NCBI GenBank assembly: GCA_965247265.1
Contig: OZ252002.1
Span: forward strand, 1,798,001-1,862,000
From: G965247265 sp965247265
GTDB taxonomy: Bacteria > Pseudomonadota > Gammaproteobacteria > UBA4575
DNA: 64,000 nucleotides
Direction of reading: 5' to 3'
Positions within the stretch are counted from its first letter, which is position 1; each line of letters starts with the position of its first letter. Made by a program: the position numbers and the translations under genes. The notes under the pieces are model-generated. The model saw only the letters and a list, made by a program, of their open reading frames with translations. It was not told where the DNA came from and made no database searches. This document shows, piece by piece, positions 44,061 to 54,100 of the stretch.

Positions 44061-44624
44061 ATGAGCAAATTAAATATAGAAACAAATACAACCAATAATA
44101 CTAGCTTGTGCTGCCCAGAGTGCGGAGATCATGAGTTGCATGCTCGCACTGAAATTGAAAAATTTGATTATGGATTGGGCTCAGACCTAGTTCAGTTAGA
44201 GGCTGAAGTTGTTGTTTACCAATGCCAGAAATGTAATTGCGAATTTAGTGATAGTAGCTCTGAAGACGTAAGGCATGACGCTGTTTGTAAACACCTAGGT
44301 ATTTTTAATCCAAATGAAATTAAATCAATTAGAGGGCAATACGGTTTGACAAGAGGCCAAATGGCGGCTGCATCAAAAATTGGTGAAGCATCTATTGCAC
44401 GCTGGGAAAGTGGAGCAGTAATACAAAATGGCGCTTATGACAATTATTTATTTTTACTTAAATTCAAAGATAATTTTGAACGAATACATAGCAGAAATAA
44501 AAAAGCGACCGTTGAAAATAAAATAGTAGAAAACAATAAATTTAAAGCGCTGAAAATAACTAAAGAAGTGTTACAGCGTGAATCAAGTTTTGAATTACAT
44601 AAAGGCCTTAGTAAGGCTTGTTAA
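44061..44624 (+). CDS. MqsA/YgiT-like zinc-finger HTH regulator
   Basis: 187-aa protein: an N-terminal zinc finger (CCPECGD and CQKCNC pairs, about residues 14-60), then a helix-turn-helix (RGQYGLTRGQMAAASKIGEA, SIARWESG). This is the MqsA layout with a longer C-terminal tail. It lies 9 nt before the ATPase gene. It is the likely repressor of the operator-flanked promoter at 43.65 kb. Confidence 0.82.
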   Translation: MSKLNIETNTTNNTSLCCPECGDHELHARTEIEKFDYGLGSDLVQLEAEVVVYQCQKCNCEFSDSSSEDVRHDAVCKHLGIFNPNEIKSIRGQYGLTRGQMAAASKIGEASIARWESGAVIQNGAYDNYLFLLKFKDNFERIHSRNKKATVENKIVENNKFKALKITKEVLQRESSFELHKGLSKAC

Positions 44625-44633
44625 AAAGTAAAA

Positions 44634-46463
44634 ATGTATACAACTACTTTTTATTCATTTAAGGGCGGTGTAGGGAGATCTATGGCCCTAGTAAATGTTG
44701 CATTTGAATTTGCCAGTCAAGGCAAAACAGTTTTGATTGTAGATTTTGATTTAGAAGCTCCTGGGTTGCAGGCGTTTCTAGAACCATATAACACTAAGCC
44801 ATCTCGTGGTGTTGTTGATTTTATTACGGATTATCGTGCAACAGGCGCTGCGCCCGACGTATCAAATTATTTATATGAAATTGATTCAGTTGCTTCGCCA
44901 AATTTGTGGTTTATGCCTGCTGGGAAAAGCACTAAAGATTATAGTTCAAAACTTAACTCAATTGATTGGCAAAAACTTTATGAACATGAAAATGGTTATC
45001 TATTATTTGAGGATTTAAAAGCACAGTGGGATCAATACATCAAACCAGATTATGTCTTTCTTGATTCTCGGACGGGTCATACTGATGTATCAGGAATTTG
45101 TACTCGTCAATTGCCAGATTCGGTAGTGCTTCTATTTCGGTTAGATAACCAAAACTTAGAAGGACTTTGTCCTGTTGTAGAAAATATAAAAGACGAAACA
45201 AAAACGTTAAAAAGAGAAATAAAAATACGCTTAGTTCCCTCTAACGTGCCAGATATTGATGACGAAAATGGAGTTTTAGAAAAACAAATTAGTTTATTTA
45301 AAAATAAACTTGGTTTTATTGATGACAATTTAATGATTCGTCATTTTACAGATTTAGGCATGTTATCTCACTGTATATATACTCTAGATAGACCTAAAAC
45401 GAAGTTAGCTAGTGAATACAGAAAGCTATGTAAAGAAATTTCTGTCCATAATGTAGAAGATATAGAAGGTGTTAGGGATTATCTTGAGAAGCTTGTAGAA
45501 GGGAAAGAATTATTTCTAAGAAAGAATGCAGAGGACATAGAAAATAAAATAAATAAAATATCAATATCTCATAGGCAAGACAGAGAAATTTTATTCCTGT
45601 TAGCAAATCTACGAAGTAAACAAGGTAAATTCCAAGAAACAATTTCCTACTTATCAGAAATATTATCAGCTGATGTGTCTGATATTTATTGTTTAATCAT
45701 GAGGGCTACACTTCAAAAGGCTATAGGTAATATAAGTGAGGCGCGGGAAGATTTAATAAGTATCTTGAGACTTGATGTTAGTGATTATTTTGATGTTCTC
45801 AGACTAGTTAGTCTAATTAGTCGAATAGATCCAGAGCTATTAAACGAGTTGCCTACTTCAAAAGCTGTGGAATCGCTAAATGTTTCTGAGAAACTCGTTG
45901 TTGCTCAAGATTTGGCAACAGATGGGTACACATCTATTGCTAGAAAAATATTAGAAAACATAGTCAGAGGTAAAGAGTGCTCAGATAGATTAATGGACTT
46001 AACAAAAACTGAATTGGTCCTAATTGCTATCGGCGAAAGAAAATTTTCTGAAGCTATTAAGTTGATAGGAAAGCCGCTAGATATTATAGAGCAATTTAAT
46101 TTTGCTATGGCGACTTGGGGCGAATCTGGTGAAGTGCCAGTAGATAACTTTAAAAAAGTCTTAAATATAGATACCGAGTCAAGCGCCGATAGTTCAGATC
46201 ATGATGCTAATTATTACTTTTGTATGGCAATCGTATATTTTGCACTAGGAAATTTTGAAGAGGCTTTAGCAAAAATAGACCTATCAAGAAGTAAAGCAGA
46301 TTGGGGTGTCAATAAAATATTTAGCCCATGGGATTATAGCTATAAAGCTATAGACTTATTTGTAAAAGATTTAGATCGGGCAGAATCCTTAATTTCTGAA
46401 GAATCAGGTGTGCCAGTGATAATTGGGCAAGGCAATGTATTAGAAGGTGAAGCTCATGCTTAA
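44634..46463 (+). CDS. KGGVGR-motif ParA/MinD-like ATPase with helical-repeat tail
   Basis: 609-aa protein. Deviant Walker A FYSFKGGVGRSMALVNVA at residues 6-23 (KGGVGR in place of KGGVGKT), VLIVDFDLEAPGL (A'), and VFLDSRTGHTD (Walker B/switch) form a MinD-type ATPase to about residue 250. Residues about 290-600 are TPR-like helices (LANLRSKQGKFQETISYLSE, FCMAIVYFALGNFEEALAKI). It overlaps the nuclease gene by 8 nt, so the products are probably made together. Likely an NTP-dependent sensor or switch. Confidence 0.85.
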   Translation: MYTTTFYSFKGGVGRSMALVNVAFEFASQGKTVLIVDFDLEAPGLQAFLEPYNTKPSRGVVDFITDYRATGAAPDVSNYLYEIDSVASPNLWFMPAGKSTKDYSSKLNSIDWQKLYEHENGYLLFEDLKAQWDQYIKPDYVFLDSRTGHTDVSGICTRQLPDSVVLLFRLDNQNLEGLCPVVENIKDETKTLKREIKIRLVPSNVPDIDDENGVLEKQISLFKNKLGFIDDNLMIRHFTDLGMLSHCIYTLDRPKTKLASEYRKLCKEISVHNVEDIEGVRDYLEKLVEGKELFLRKNAEDIENKINKISISHRQDREILFLLANLRSKQGKFQETISYLSEILSADVSDIYCLIMRATLQKAIGNISEAREDLISILRLDVSDYFDVLRLVSLISRIDPELLNELPTSKAVESLNVSEKLVVAQDLATDGYTSIARKILENIVRGKECSDRLMDLTKTELVLIAIGERKFSEAIKLIGKPLDIIEQFNFAMATWGESGEVPVDNFKKVLNIDTESSADSSDHDANYYFCMAIVYFALGNFEEALAKIDLSRSKADWGVNKIFSPWDYSYKAIDLFVKDLDRAESLISEESGVPVIIGQGNVLEGEAHA

Positions 46464-47577
46464 CCATGAATCTAATATACAAATCAAGGAATCAATAAAA
46501 AGCGCAGTCAATAATAACTGGGAAGAATTAAATAAATTAAGAAAAAATGTAAGCGTTCTCAAATCGCGCACTAAAAGAATTCAACCGCGTAGAAGTTCAG
46601 CAATATCGTTAGTGGGGACAGACGGTGGAAATAACAGGCTGTCTTATGATCCATTTTCTATAGATCTTATACGAGTAGTAGATTCCAGTGACAATGAGTA
46701 TTGTTTAGAAGCTATTACTCCAATGACACATTATAAAGAGATTGATTCGAGACACTTTGATGATGCAGGTAAATCAATTACACCATTGGGAAGAATGTTA
46801 AAGGGGATGGATCTAAATAGCATTTCTGAAATTTCTTCTGTTATAGCTAAGGATCCGTCAGAACGTTCACCAATCTGGGTACAAATATACAGGGAGTTAA
46901 CAGAATGGGCTGTATTACTTGATTTAATTCAAGAACGTCAATTTGGAAATGATACAGTAATTTTATTCGATGGATTTTTGCGATCTAAGAAATTTGATAA
47001 AGGACTATTCAGAAAGTATAAAAATTTATTAGTTAAAGCGATATCTACGCAATACCAATCTAATCGTCGGCGTATATATGTTGCTGGCATTGCAAAAAAG
47101 AATAAATTTCTTCAAAAGTACCGACTTGCTATGGCGCTAGAGGGAGTATTAAGAAATTCTTTCCCTTGTTTTGTTCCTGTAGATGAAGAACTTCAAAAAT
47201 CAGCTTACATATGGGAAGAAATAGTAACGGGAGGCGGTGAAAAAGAAGGATTTACAGCAGGGAAAATGTATCTAGTCAAATTTGGTTCTCATATTTACGA
47301 TCCTATTTGGGCAATTGATATATTAGATACTCAAACCGATATGGCTCCTACAATATTAGGATATTTATTAGTTGATTCTGAAGAAGGTTTTCCTATACCT
47401 CATTATCCAATGTGTCTACAACAAGCTCATGAAAAAGCGGCGCTTGTTGGTTTAGATTACGATATTTTTCAAGATGAAGTTATTGCATCTGTTCGAGAGT
47501 CAATCGGTGATAGAAATAGGCCGATTTTAGATGAGCTTTCACTTCAACCTGTCGATCCTTCAGCAGCAAGATATTAA
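46456..47577 (+). CDS. NurA-like nuclease
   Basis: 373-aa protein with the NurA layout: an early ISLVGTDGGNNRLSY (metal-binding Asp), VILFDGFLRSKKF near residue 170, a basic motif VAGIAKKNKFLQKY near 215, and HYPMCLQQAHEKAAL near 330. NurA nucleases act with the HerA translocase, which is the next gene 12 nt away. ATG at 46456 overlaps the ATPase stop. All key motif positions appear occupied. Confidence 0.82.
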   Translation: MLNHESNIQIKESIKSAVNNNWEELNKLRKNVSVLKSRTKRIQPRRSSAISLVGTDGGNNRLSYDPFSIDLIRVVDSSDNEYCLEAITPMTHYKEIDSRHFDDAGKSITPLGRMLKGMDLNSISEISSVIAKDPSERSPIWVQIYRELTEWAVLLDLIQERQFGNDTVILFDGFLRSKKFDKGLFRKYKNLLVKAISTQYQSNRRRIYVAGIAKKNKFLQKYRLAMALEGVLRNSFPCFVPVDEELQKSAYIWEEIVTGGGEKEGFTAGKMYLVKFGSHIYDPIWAIDILDTQTDMAPTILGYLLVDSEEGFPIPHYPMCLQQAHEKAALVGLDYDIFQDEVIASVRESIGDRNRPILDELSLQPVDPSAARY

Positions 47578-47589
47578 CCAAGTAGGCTC

Positions 47590-49692
47590 ATGTTAGATTT
47601 ATTTCCAAGACAAAAAGTAGTAGGGACATTTAGAGGATTCCGAGAAGGAGGAATGGAATTCCATGCCGATATAACGCTACCGTATGACGATCGGCTTCAG
47701 GATATTCCAATGCATGGACAATTTATTTTAGGGCAATTAGAAAGTCCAGAAGAAGCAATACTAGGAAGGATAACTTCAATTTCTGCTGAAGGTAAATTAG
47801 TTTCATCAGCAGGTGAAGAATATGTAATTCGAGCAGTTTCAGAAGATCGAGAAGTTCCAAGTAATTTAAAAGAAGCGTATTTAAGATACAGAATTGATAT
47901 TCGAATCTTAGGAGTTATTCGCCAAGATTCTAATAACATGGATTTAGTTTTTGTGCCTTCTCATCGACGATTACCTCATGTTGGAAGTCGTGTTGCGTTC
48001 TTGTCAGACGAAGTACTTAAAAAAGTTGCTGGTCATAATGATGCAGGTGCGCAAATAGGACATTTTGCGCTTGGTGAATATATTTACTCAGAAGGTGATG
48101 AAGAAGACATTATTTCACAACCATGGATGCGAATTAAAAGTCCTTCAGTAAATGTTAAATTTGCAATTGAAAGTTTAGTTTCTCGAAGAACATTTGTATT
48201 TGCTCGTGCAGGATTTGGTAAATCAAACTTAAATAAGCTTTTGTTTAGCGAGCTTTATAAATCCACACCAGAAGTAACGAAACGTGGTAATAAAAAAGTT
48301 CCTGTTGGAACAATTATATTTGACCCTGATGGTGAATATTTTTGGCCTGATGACAAAGGAAGGCCAGGGTTATGCGATGTACCACACCTTCGAGACAAGC
48401 TAGTTGTATTTACATCGCGTGGAGCACCGAGTGAATTTTATAAATCTTTTGTCGTTGGAGGTGTAAAACTAGATATTCGTCGTTTTCGACCATCAGACAT
48501 AATCAGTATTGCCTTGCCTGCTGAAAAGCAAGATCAACAGAATATTCGCAAATTAAGAGCCCTCAATTTAAGTGATTGGTCAAAGCTAGTAGATTTAATT
48601 GCTTCACATGGAAACAGTGCAGATATAGATACAATTAGATCCATATTAAGGTTAGAGCAAGGTCAAGAAGTTGAAGCATTTGCTGCAAGAGCAAATATGA
48701 CTACATTAGTGCGCATGCTTCATGATAAAGCTAGTACTTTGATGGACAATCTTATGGAGGCCTTGTCAGAGGGTAAACTCTGCATACTAGATGTTTCACA
48801 GTTAAGAGGTGGGCCTTCATTAATTCTAAGTGGATTGATTTTAAGAAGGATATTTGATCGTAATCAAGAAGAGTTCACAAAAGCAGAACCTCAAACTATT
48901 CCAACAATTGCTGTTGTTGAAGAAGCTCAGTCAGTTTTAAATGATAAGAATTCTGCATCAACCCCATACGTAGAATGGGTCAAAGAAGGTAGAAAGTATG
49001 ATTTGGGTGCAGTGTTAATTACTCAACAACCTGGCAGTATTCCTAACGAAATATTAAGCCAAGGTGATAACTGGTTCTTGTTTCATTTGCTTTCAGAAGG
49101 TGATTTGAAAAGCGTTCGATCTGCAAATGCTCATTTTAGCAAAGACTTATTGAGTAGTTTGCTTAATGAGCCCATCCCTGGGCAAGGTGTATTTTGGAGT
49201 AGTGCAAGTGGAACACCTTACCCAATACCGTATAGAGGTCTTTTGTTTGAGTCGTTGTATGAAACTATTGATCCTTTTTACGATAAATCTGAAATACAAA
49301 ACTATGCATCAGACTTAAGAGGGAAAATTAAAACATCTACACGTGAATTATTAAAAGAAACGGCAAGTGAAGACAAAGATAAATTTAGACCAAATGAAGC
49401 TGATGGTAAGAATGAAAATGGTGTAGACGTACTTACTTTGCAAAAAGAATCTGCAATATCTCAATTTTGTAATGAAGTAAGTTTAGATGATTTAAAAGGA
49501 GGAATAACATACGGAAAAGTTAAGTCAATACTAGCAAAGGCCTTGCCGGATGGCATGGACGATAAAGATACTGTAGCTTACTTCTTGGTTCCTGACGCAA
49601 TTAATAAGCTTACAAATGGAGTGCAAGATAAAGCATGGTATACAGAACGTAGAGGACCAAAAAACACTATGTTCATTTTTTTAAAGCACTAA
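47590..49692 (+). CDS. HerA-like hexameric DNA translocase
   Basis: 700-aa protein. An N-terminal barrel domain (about 1-170), then Walker A FVFARAGFGKSNLNKLL near residue 210, VGTIIFDPDGEYFWPDD, Walker B TIAVVEEAQSVL near 445, and the sensor-like AVLITQQPGSIPNEILSQGD. The C-terminal 170 residues are an extra charged region. It is the motor partner of the NurA-like nuclease, forming a DNA-degrading machine in the cytosol. Confidence 0.9.
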   Translation: MLDLFPRQKVVGTFRGFREGGMEFHADITLPYDDRLQDIPMHGQFILGQLESPEEAILGRITSISAEGKLVSSAGEEYVIRAVSEDREVPSNLKEAYLRYRIDIRILGVIRQDSNNMDLVFVPSHRRLPHVGSRVAFLSDEVLKKVAGHNDAGAQIGHFALGEYIYSEGDEEDIISQPWMRIKSPSVNVKFAIESLVSRRTFVFARAGFGKSNLNKLLFSELYKSTPEVTKRGNKKVPVGTIIFDPDGEYFWPDDKGRPGLCDVPHLRDKLVVFTSRGAPSEFYKSFVVGGVKLDIRRFRPSDIISIALPAEKQDQQNIRKLRALNLSDWSKLVDLIASHGNSADIDTIRSILRLEQGQEVEAFAARANMTTLVRMLHDKASTLMDNLMEALSEGKLCILDVSQLRGGPSLILSGLILRRIFDRNQEEFTKAEPQTIPTIAVVEEAQSVLNDKNSASTPYVEWVKEGRKYDLGAVLITQQPGSIPNEILSQGDNWFLFHLLSEGDLKSVRSANAHFSKDLLSSLLNEPIPGQGVFWSSASGTPYPIPYRGLLFESLYETIDPFYDKSEIQNYASDLRGKIKTSTRELLKETASEDKDKFRPNEADGKNENGVDVLTLQKESAISQFCNEVSLDDLKGGITYGKVKSILAKALPDGMDDKDTVAYFLVPDAINKLTNGVQDKAWYTERRGPKNTMFIFLKH

Positions 49693-49798
49693 TGCTTTAT
49701 TACATTTATAACTTTAAATCCGTGAGGATGAAAGATAATGATTACTTAAACATCTAAGGTGTAATGGCTGATACGCCTAGGCAGTAGGTCTGGTTTAA

Positions 49799-49981
49799 AT
49801 GGTATTAGCTATTACAGAAATTCGAAAATATCTTGATTGTAAAAACATGACAGATAAGGAAATAGTCAAATTATGCGAAAGCTTAGAAGCTATTATTAGT
49901 AATGTTATTGATAGTCGAATTGAAAATTCTAATCCCTTAACTAAATATGAATACAACAAGCCAAAAGCAGATTATAGCTAA
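49799..49981 (+). CDS. Small hypothetical protein
   Basis: 60-aa acidic helical frame (EIRKYLDCKNMTDKEIVKLC). No strong binding site; overlaps the next gene by 35 nt. Could be a moron remnant. Low certainty. Confidence 0.35.
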   Translation: MVLAITEIRKYLDCKNMTDKEIVKLCESLEAIISNVIDSRIENSNPLTKYEYNKPKADYS

Positions 49982-50219
49982 CCGTGTAAATGCAAAAAAA
50001 GGTGGCGTTAAAACTGATATTGGAAAAAAGAAAGTTCGTTATAACGCAAGAAAGCATGGAATTCTATGTAATGTGCTTACTGAGTACGAAGGGCCTGTAT
50101 TTGATGCATTTTTAGACTCTTTATATGAAGAATTTCAACCACAAACTTTTAGCGAAGAAATTGTTATTGAACGTATAGCTATAAATAACTATGCTAGCAG
50201 CGATCTTTCACGTTTCTAA
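49947..50219 (+). pseudogene. Truncated phage/mobile hypothetical protein
   Basis: Opens QKQIIANRVNAKKGGVKTDI, GKKKVRYNARKHGI. This is the N-terminus of a family (ANRxNA...GK...NAxKHG) whose members are usually about 200 aa. Here the frame ends at residue 90 soon after EEIVIERIAINNY, so it looks truncated. Confidence 0.45.
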
Positions 50220-50304
50220 GAATTGTCTATAAAACTACTGAGCGTTCTACAGCTGGCATAGATGCAAATGACTTTGCCCACCTTTCAGCTTTTCTCTTTA
50301 TCCG

Positions 50305-50487
50305 TTGTCGATCTTCTTGCTGAAAGCATTGGTCAAGCTCGAAGAAAAAGTAGGAAACATAAAAGAACAGATGGCTACCAAAACTGATGTGGCTAATTTG
50401 AAAGTCTGGGCGCTGTCAGGTGTAATAGCAGGAATGGGCTTGGCTGCTGTTATAACACTGGGCATCTTGAAGCTGGTCTCTAATTAG
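50305..50487 (+). CDS. Small coiled-coil membrane protein
   Basis: 60-aa frame with a TTG start. EEKVGNIKEQMATKTDVANL precedes one membrane helix (VWALSGVIAGMGLAAVITLG). Similar short tails occur in uncharacterised bacterial proteins, so it may be the end of a longer lost gene. Confidence 0.4.
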   Translation: MSIFLLKALVKLEEKVGNIKEQMATKTDVANLKVWALSGVIAGMGLAAVITLGILKLVSN

Positions 50488-50535
50488 ACGTAAGTGCTTT
50501 TCGGCACCATCGTATATAATTCCCATAAGTTTCTA

Positions 50536-50718
50536 TTAGTCTTCTTTAAGACTTGCTGCCGCAGCTTCAAAATCTCTGGCTACAGCCAGACGGTCTGCTT
50601 TTGTGTCTTGAATATCGTGCACTACAAATGACATTCCATCTGGGCCATGCTTGAAAATAACAGTATAAAATACTGGTTCTTTTTTCAGCCTATGTTTGGT
50701 TAAACTTACGACGCTCAT
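50536..50718 (-). CDS. Small hypothetical protein
   Basis: 60-aa protein (VSLTKHRLKKEPVFYTVIFK) with a strand-rich centre and a helical end DFEAAAASLKED. Lies 22 nt after the next leftward gene. Function unknown. Confidence 0.45.
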   Translation of the reverse strand: MSVVSLTKHRLKKEPVFYTVIFKHGPDGMSFVVHDIQDTKADRLAVARDFEAAAASLKED

Positions 50719-50740
50719 TGGTTAATTTCAAACTGGGCCA

Positions 50741-50965
50741 CTACTGTTTGTATCGACCGAGATCGGCAATGTAATGATTAGTAGTAGTAACCGACTCATC
50801 CATTACTAGATTGATTTCATTACGTGTGATCCCAGGCTCGATAGCAACCAACAGTAAAATTCCAAAGCAGTGATGATTCATCGGTCTGTCATCGGTATAT
50901 TTGTTAGTTACCTGGATGCAACCGCGTAGCTTCTCTAATGCGATTTTTTGTATTTTAGTAAGCAT
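50741..50965 (-). CDS. Small hypothetical protein, winged-helix-like
   Basis: 74-aa protein with PGITRNEINLVMDESVTTTN and HYIADLGRY, which could be a small DNA-binding fold. First of two leftward genes at the right edge of the cargo block. Confidence 0.45.
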   Translation of the reverse strand: MLTKIQKIALEKLRGCIQVTNKYTDDRPMNHHCFGILLLVAIEPGITRNEINLVMDESVTTTNHYIADLGRYKQ

Positions 50966-51187
50966 CTTTAATAGTTATAATCCTTAATTAAATTGACCTT
51001 ATTTTTTGTTAAATTCATTCCACTGGGCCTAGCCCAAAAATGGGCCTAGGACGTCAAAAAAAGTGCGAACACGTGTCACTATTTTTGTCACTAATCGACA
51101 CCATCTAACCCCACTCAGCACCATTTGGCACTAATGAAACTTATCTAAGTGATTGATATATATAGAGGTAGGTAATAAGGATGCAAA

Positions 51188-54100
51188 TTGAGGGATTCTA
51201 CCGGCACCCATACATGTCAGTTGGTTGCGTGTAAGCATCCCTTCAAGTTTCAAAATGAAGTTTTACTCGTAGAGCCATTTAAAACCGTAACCGAATTAGT
51301 CAGAGGAGATTGCGGGCTCACGGATACCGCCTGCATCGTACTGGTGGGCGATACACGTGTTCCTGAAAAATACTGGAACCATGTACGCATTAAACCGAAT
51401 CAGTGCATCTATGTACGCGCCGTCCCGCAGGGAGGGGATGACAAAAATCCGTTAGCGACCATTTTAAGTATCGCGTTGCTGGCGGTCGCACCACACCTTG
51501 CAGGCACAGTATGGGGATTATCAGGTCTCACTTATCATTTCGCGGTAGCGGGCATCGGCATTCTCGGTTCACTGGCCATCAATGCGATTGCACCACCGCC
51601 CAAGCTCGGACGTGATTTCACCACACCGAGTAAAGAAAGCCCGACCTTTAGCATTGAAGGCACACGTAATAAACTGCGTCCCTTTCACCCGATTCCGGTA
51701 TTACTGGGCCATCACCGGATCGTCCCACCATTAGGGACAGCACCGTATACCGAGATTCAGGGGAACGACCAGTATTTAAGTCAGTTGTTCGTGCTCGGCT
51801 ACGGGCCAATCGAGGCCAGTGACTTTAAGATCGGTGAAACGGATCTGGATGATTTTCAGGATGTGGAGCTGGAGTTCCTGCCTGGCGAGGAGGATGATCC
51901 CGAGCTCACGTTAGTGACCGATACGGTTTTAGAAGAATCCTTAGCACTGGATTTAACCGATGAAGACGGGGCCGTTATCCAGACGACCCAGCCGGATACC
52001 GATGCGTTTATTATCGATATTACCTTTCCGCTTGGCCTGACGGTATTCGATCAGAGAACAGGTGGATGGTTATCGAAAAACGTACAGTTCAGTATCGAGT
52101 ATAAGGATTCCACAGACTCGGACTGGTCGGCGGCAGGCGATCATTATAAACAGATCGGTGCGCAAACCGTGGTGGTACCGGTTGGGGCAACGGTACGTGA
52201 ACCAACCGGTTACAGAAGAACGGTTTTTGCACCATATATCGGTGCCATTTATATCGATAAGTTTACCGGTAAGGCGGGTCTTACGGGATATCGCCAGGGA
52301 CCCACAAGGCGTACACCGGTTTCCTACCAGGAAATCCAGCGTGTTCACATCCCATCGAATGGAATCGAGATCGCACGGGTCAGAAGCGATGCATCGGGTC
52401 ATGCAATTGTTACCGATACCAGAGGGGCTTCTTTATTTAACAGCAGTGAAAGTACCACGGACTTCGCACCCAGTGGAGGTACGCTTCGCGTCGTGGACAT
52501 TGCAGCAGGGGGCTTGCGGCATTTATTCAGTATTACCTCGGCCACTTCCGAGGTCTTGCGTGTAAGTGAACGGATCGTGCCTGCACAGCGCGGACAGTTT
52601 GATGTACGGATTACACGTCTGACGGCGGACAGCGATGCAACCAATGTATTTGATGATTCAGTGTGGAGTGCGTTGCGTTCCGTCAGGAAAAAACCACCGA
52701 TTTCATTTGGAAAGAAATTATCCCTTGCGGCAATTCGGATTAAAGCGACCGGACAATTAAACGGTATTGTCGATCAGTTTAACTGTATGGCTTCATCGGT
52801 GGTGCCGGTTTATAACTCAACCACAGGTCTGTGGGATACACTGAGGGCCAGTAATAATCCTGCCGCACTCTATCGTTATGTGCTGCTGGGTGCTCCCAAT
52901 ATCCGTGCGGCCACAAAAGACAAGATCGATGATGCGGAGCTCGCGGACTGGTATCTGGAATGTGAAGCAAAAGGTTATGCCTGTAACCAGTATGTGGACT
53001 TTACCGCAAGTGTGTTTGATATTTTGCAATCGATTTCCAGTGCGGGACGCGCATCCCCCGGTCACATCGATGGCCTCTACACGGTGGTGCAGGACAAAAT
53101 AAAAAACACCGTCATTCAGTATTTTACACCAACAAATGCAAGTAACTTCAGAGGTCGCAAGGCGTTCGTGGAAGCGCCGCATGGTTTCCGGGTTCGCTTC
53201 CTGAATGAGGAGATGGGCTTTGGTCAGGATGAGCGCATTGTTTACGACGATGGTTTTAGTCAGGCCAATGCAACGAAGTTTGAAACCTTACCCCTGCCTG
53301 GTACTACCGACAGCGATCTTGCCTGGCGACAGGGGCGCTATCATATCGCAACGATAAAACTCAGACCTGAATTACTGGAGTTTGAGGCCGACTTTGAAAA
53401 TCTGGTCGCCACACGGGGAGACCGCATCAAGGTACAGCATGATGTACCGGGCTGGGGCATCTCAAGCGGGCGGATCATAGCACTTACTACAAGTGGCGAG
53501 AACATTGTATCGTTAGCGTTAACCAACGCGGTGACCATGGCTGCAGGCCGTCTTTACAATGTAAGGGTTCGCAAATCGGACGGTTCAGGTATCGTGTATG
53601 ACATTGTTAATGTCCCGGGTGAGCACACCACGATTACATTAATCACCCCAGGTGCATCGACAGGTGGTGCCCAAACAGGGGATTTGTTTTTATTCGGAAT
53701 AAAAGATTCCGAAACCGAAGATCTGGTGATCAAATCCATTGAGCCGCAGGCAGACCTGACGGCAAAGATTACGGCGGTTCACTATGATGAGTCGATTTAT
53801 AACGCCGATTCAGAAGTCATCCCTGTATTCGAATCAAACATCACACTTGATCAGGAGTTATTACAACCATCGTTTGACAAAGTCATCTCCGATGAGAGTG
53901 TCATGGCCAGAGACGCGGACGGTTCACTTCGAACGCGCACTTATATCAAACTGGGATTTACATCGAGCCGACCGCTTTCACAGATTGAAGCCATTGAATG
54001 CAGGTACAGAATCAGTGGTGGGAATGACCCCTGGATTTCCACCCCGCTGCTTCCTGCAGATGTACATGACTTCTATATAGAAGGTGTTACGGATGTCACA

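Noticed and set aside
51181..51234. ATG at 51181 as the start of the tail-tip gene
   Set aside because: That frame stops after 17 codons. The long frame begins at TTG 51188 or further in.
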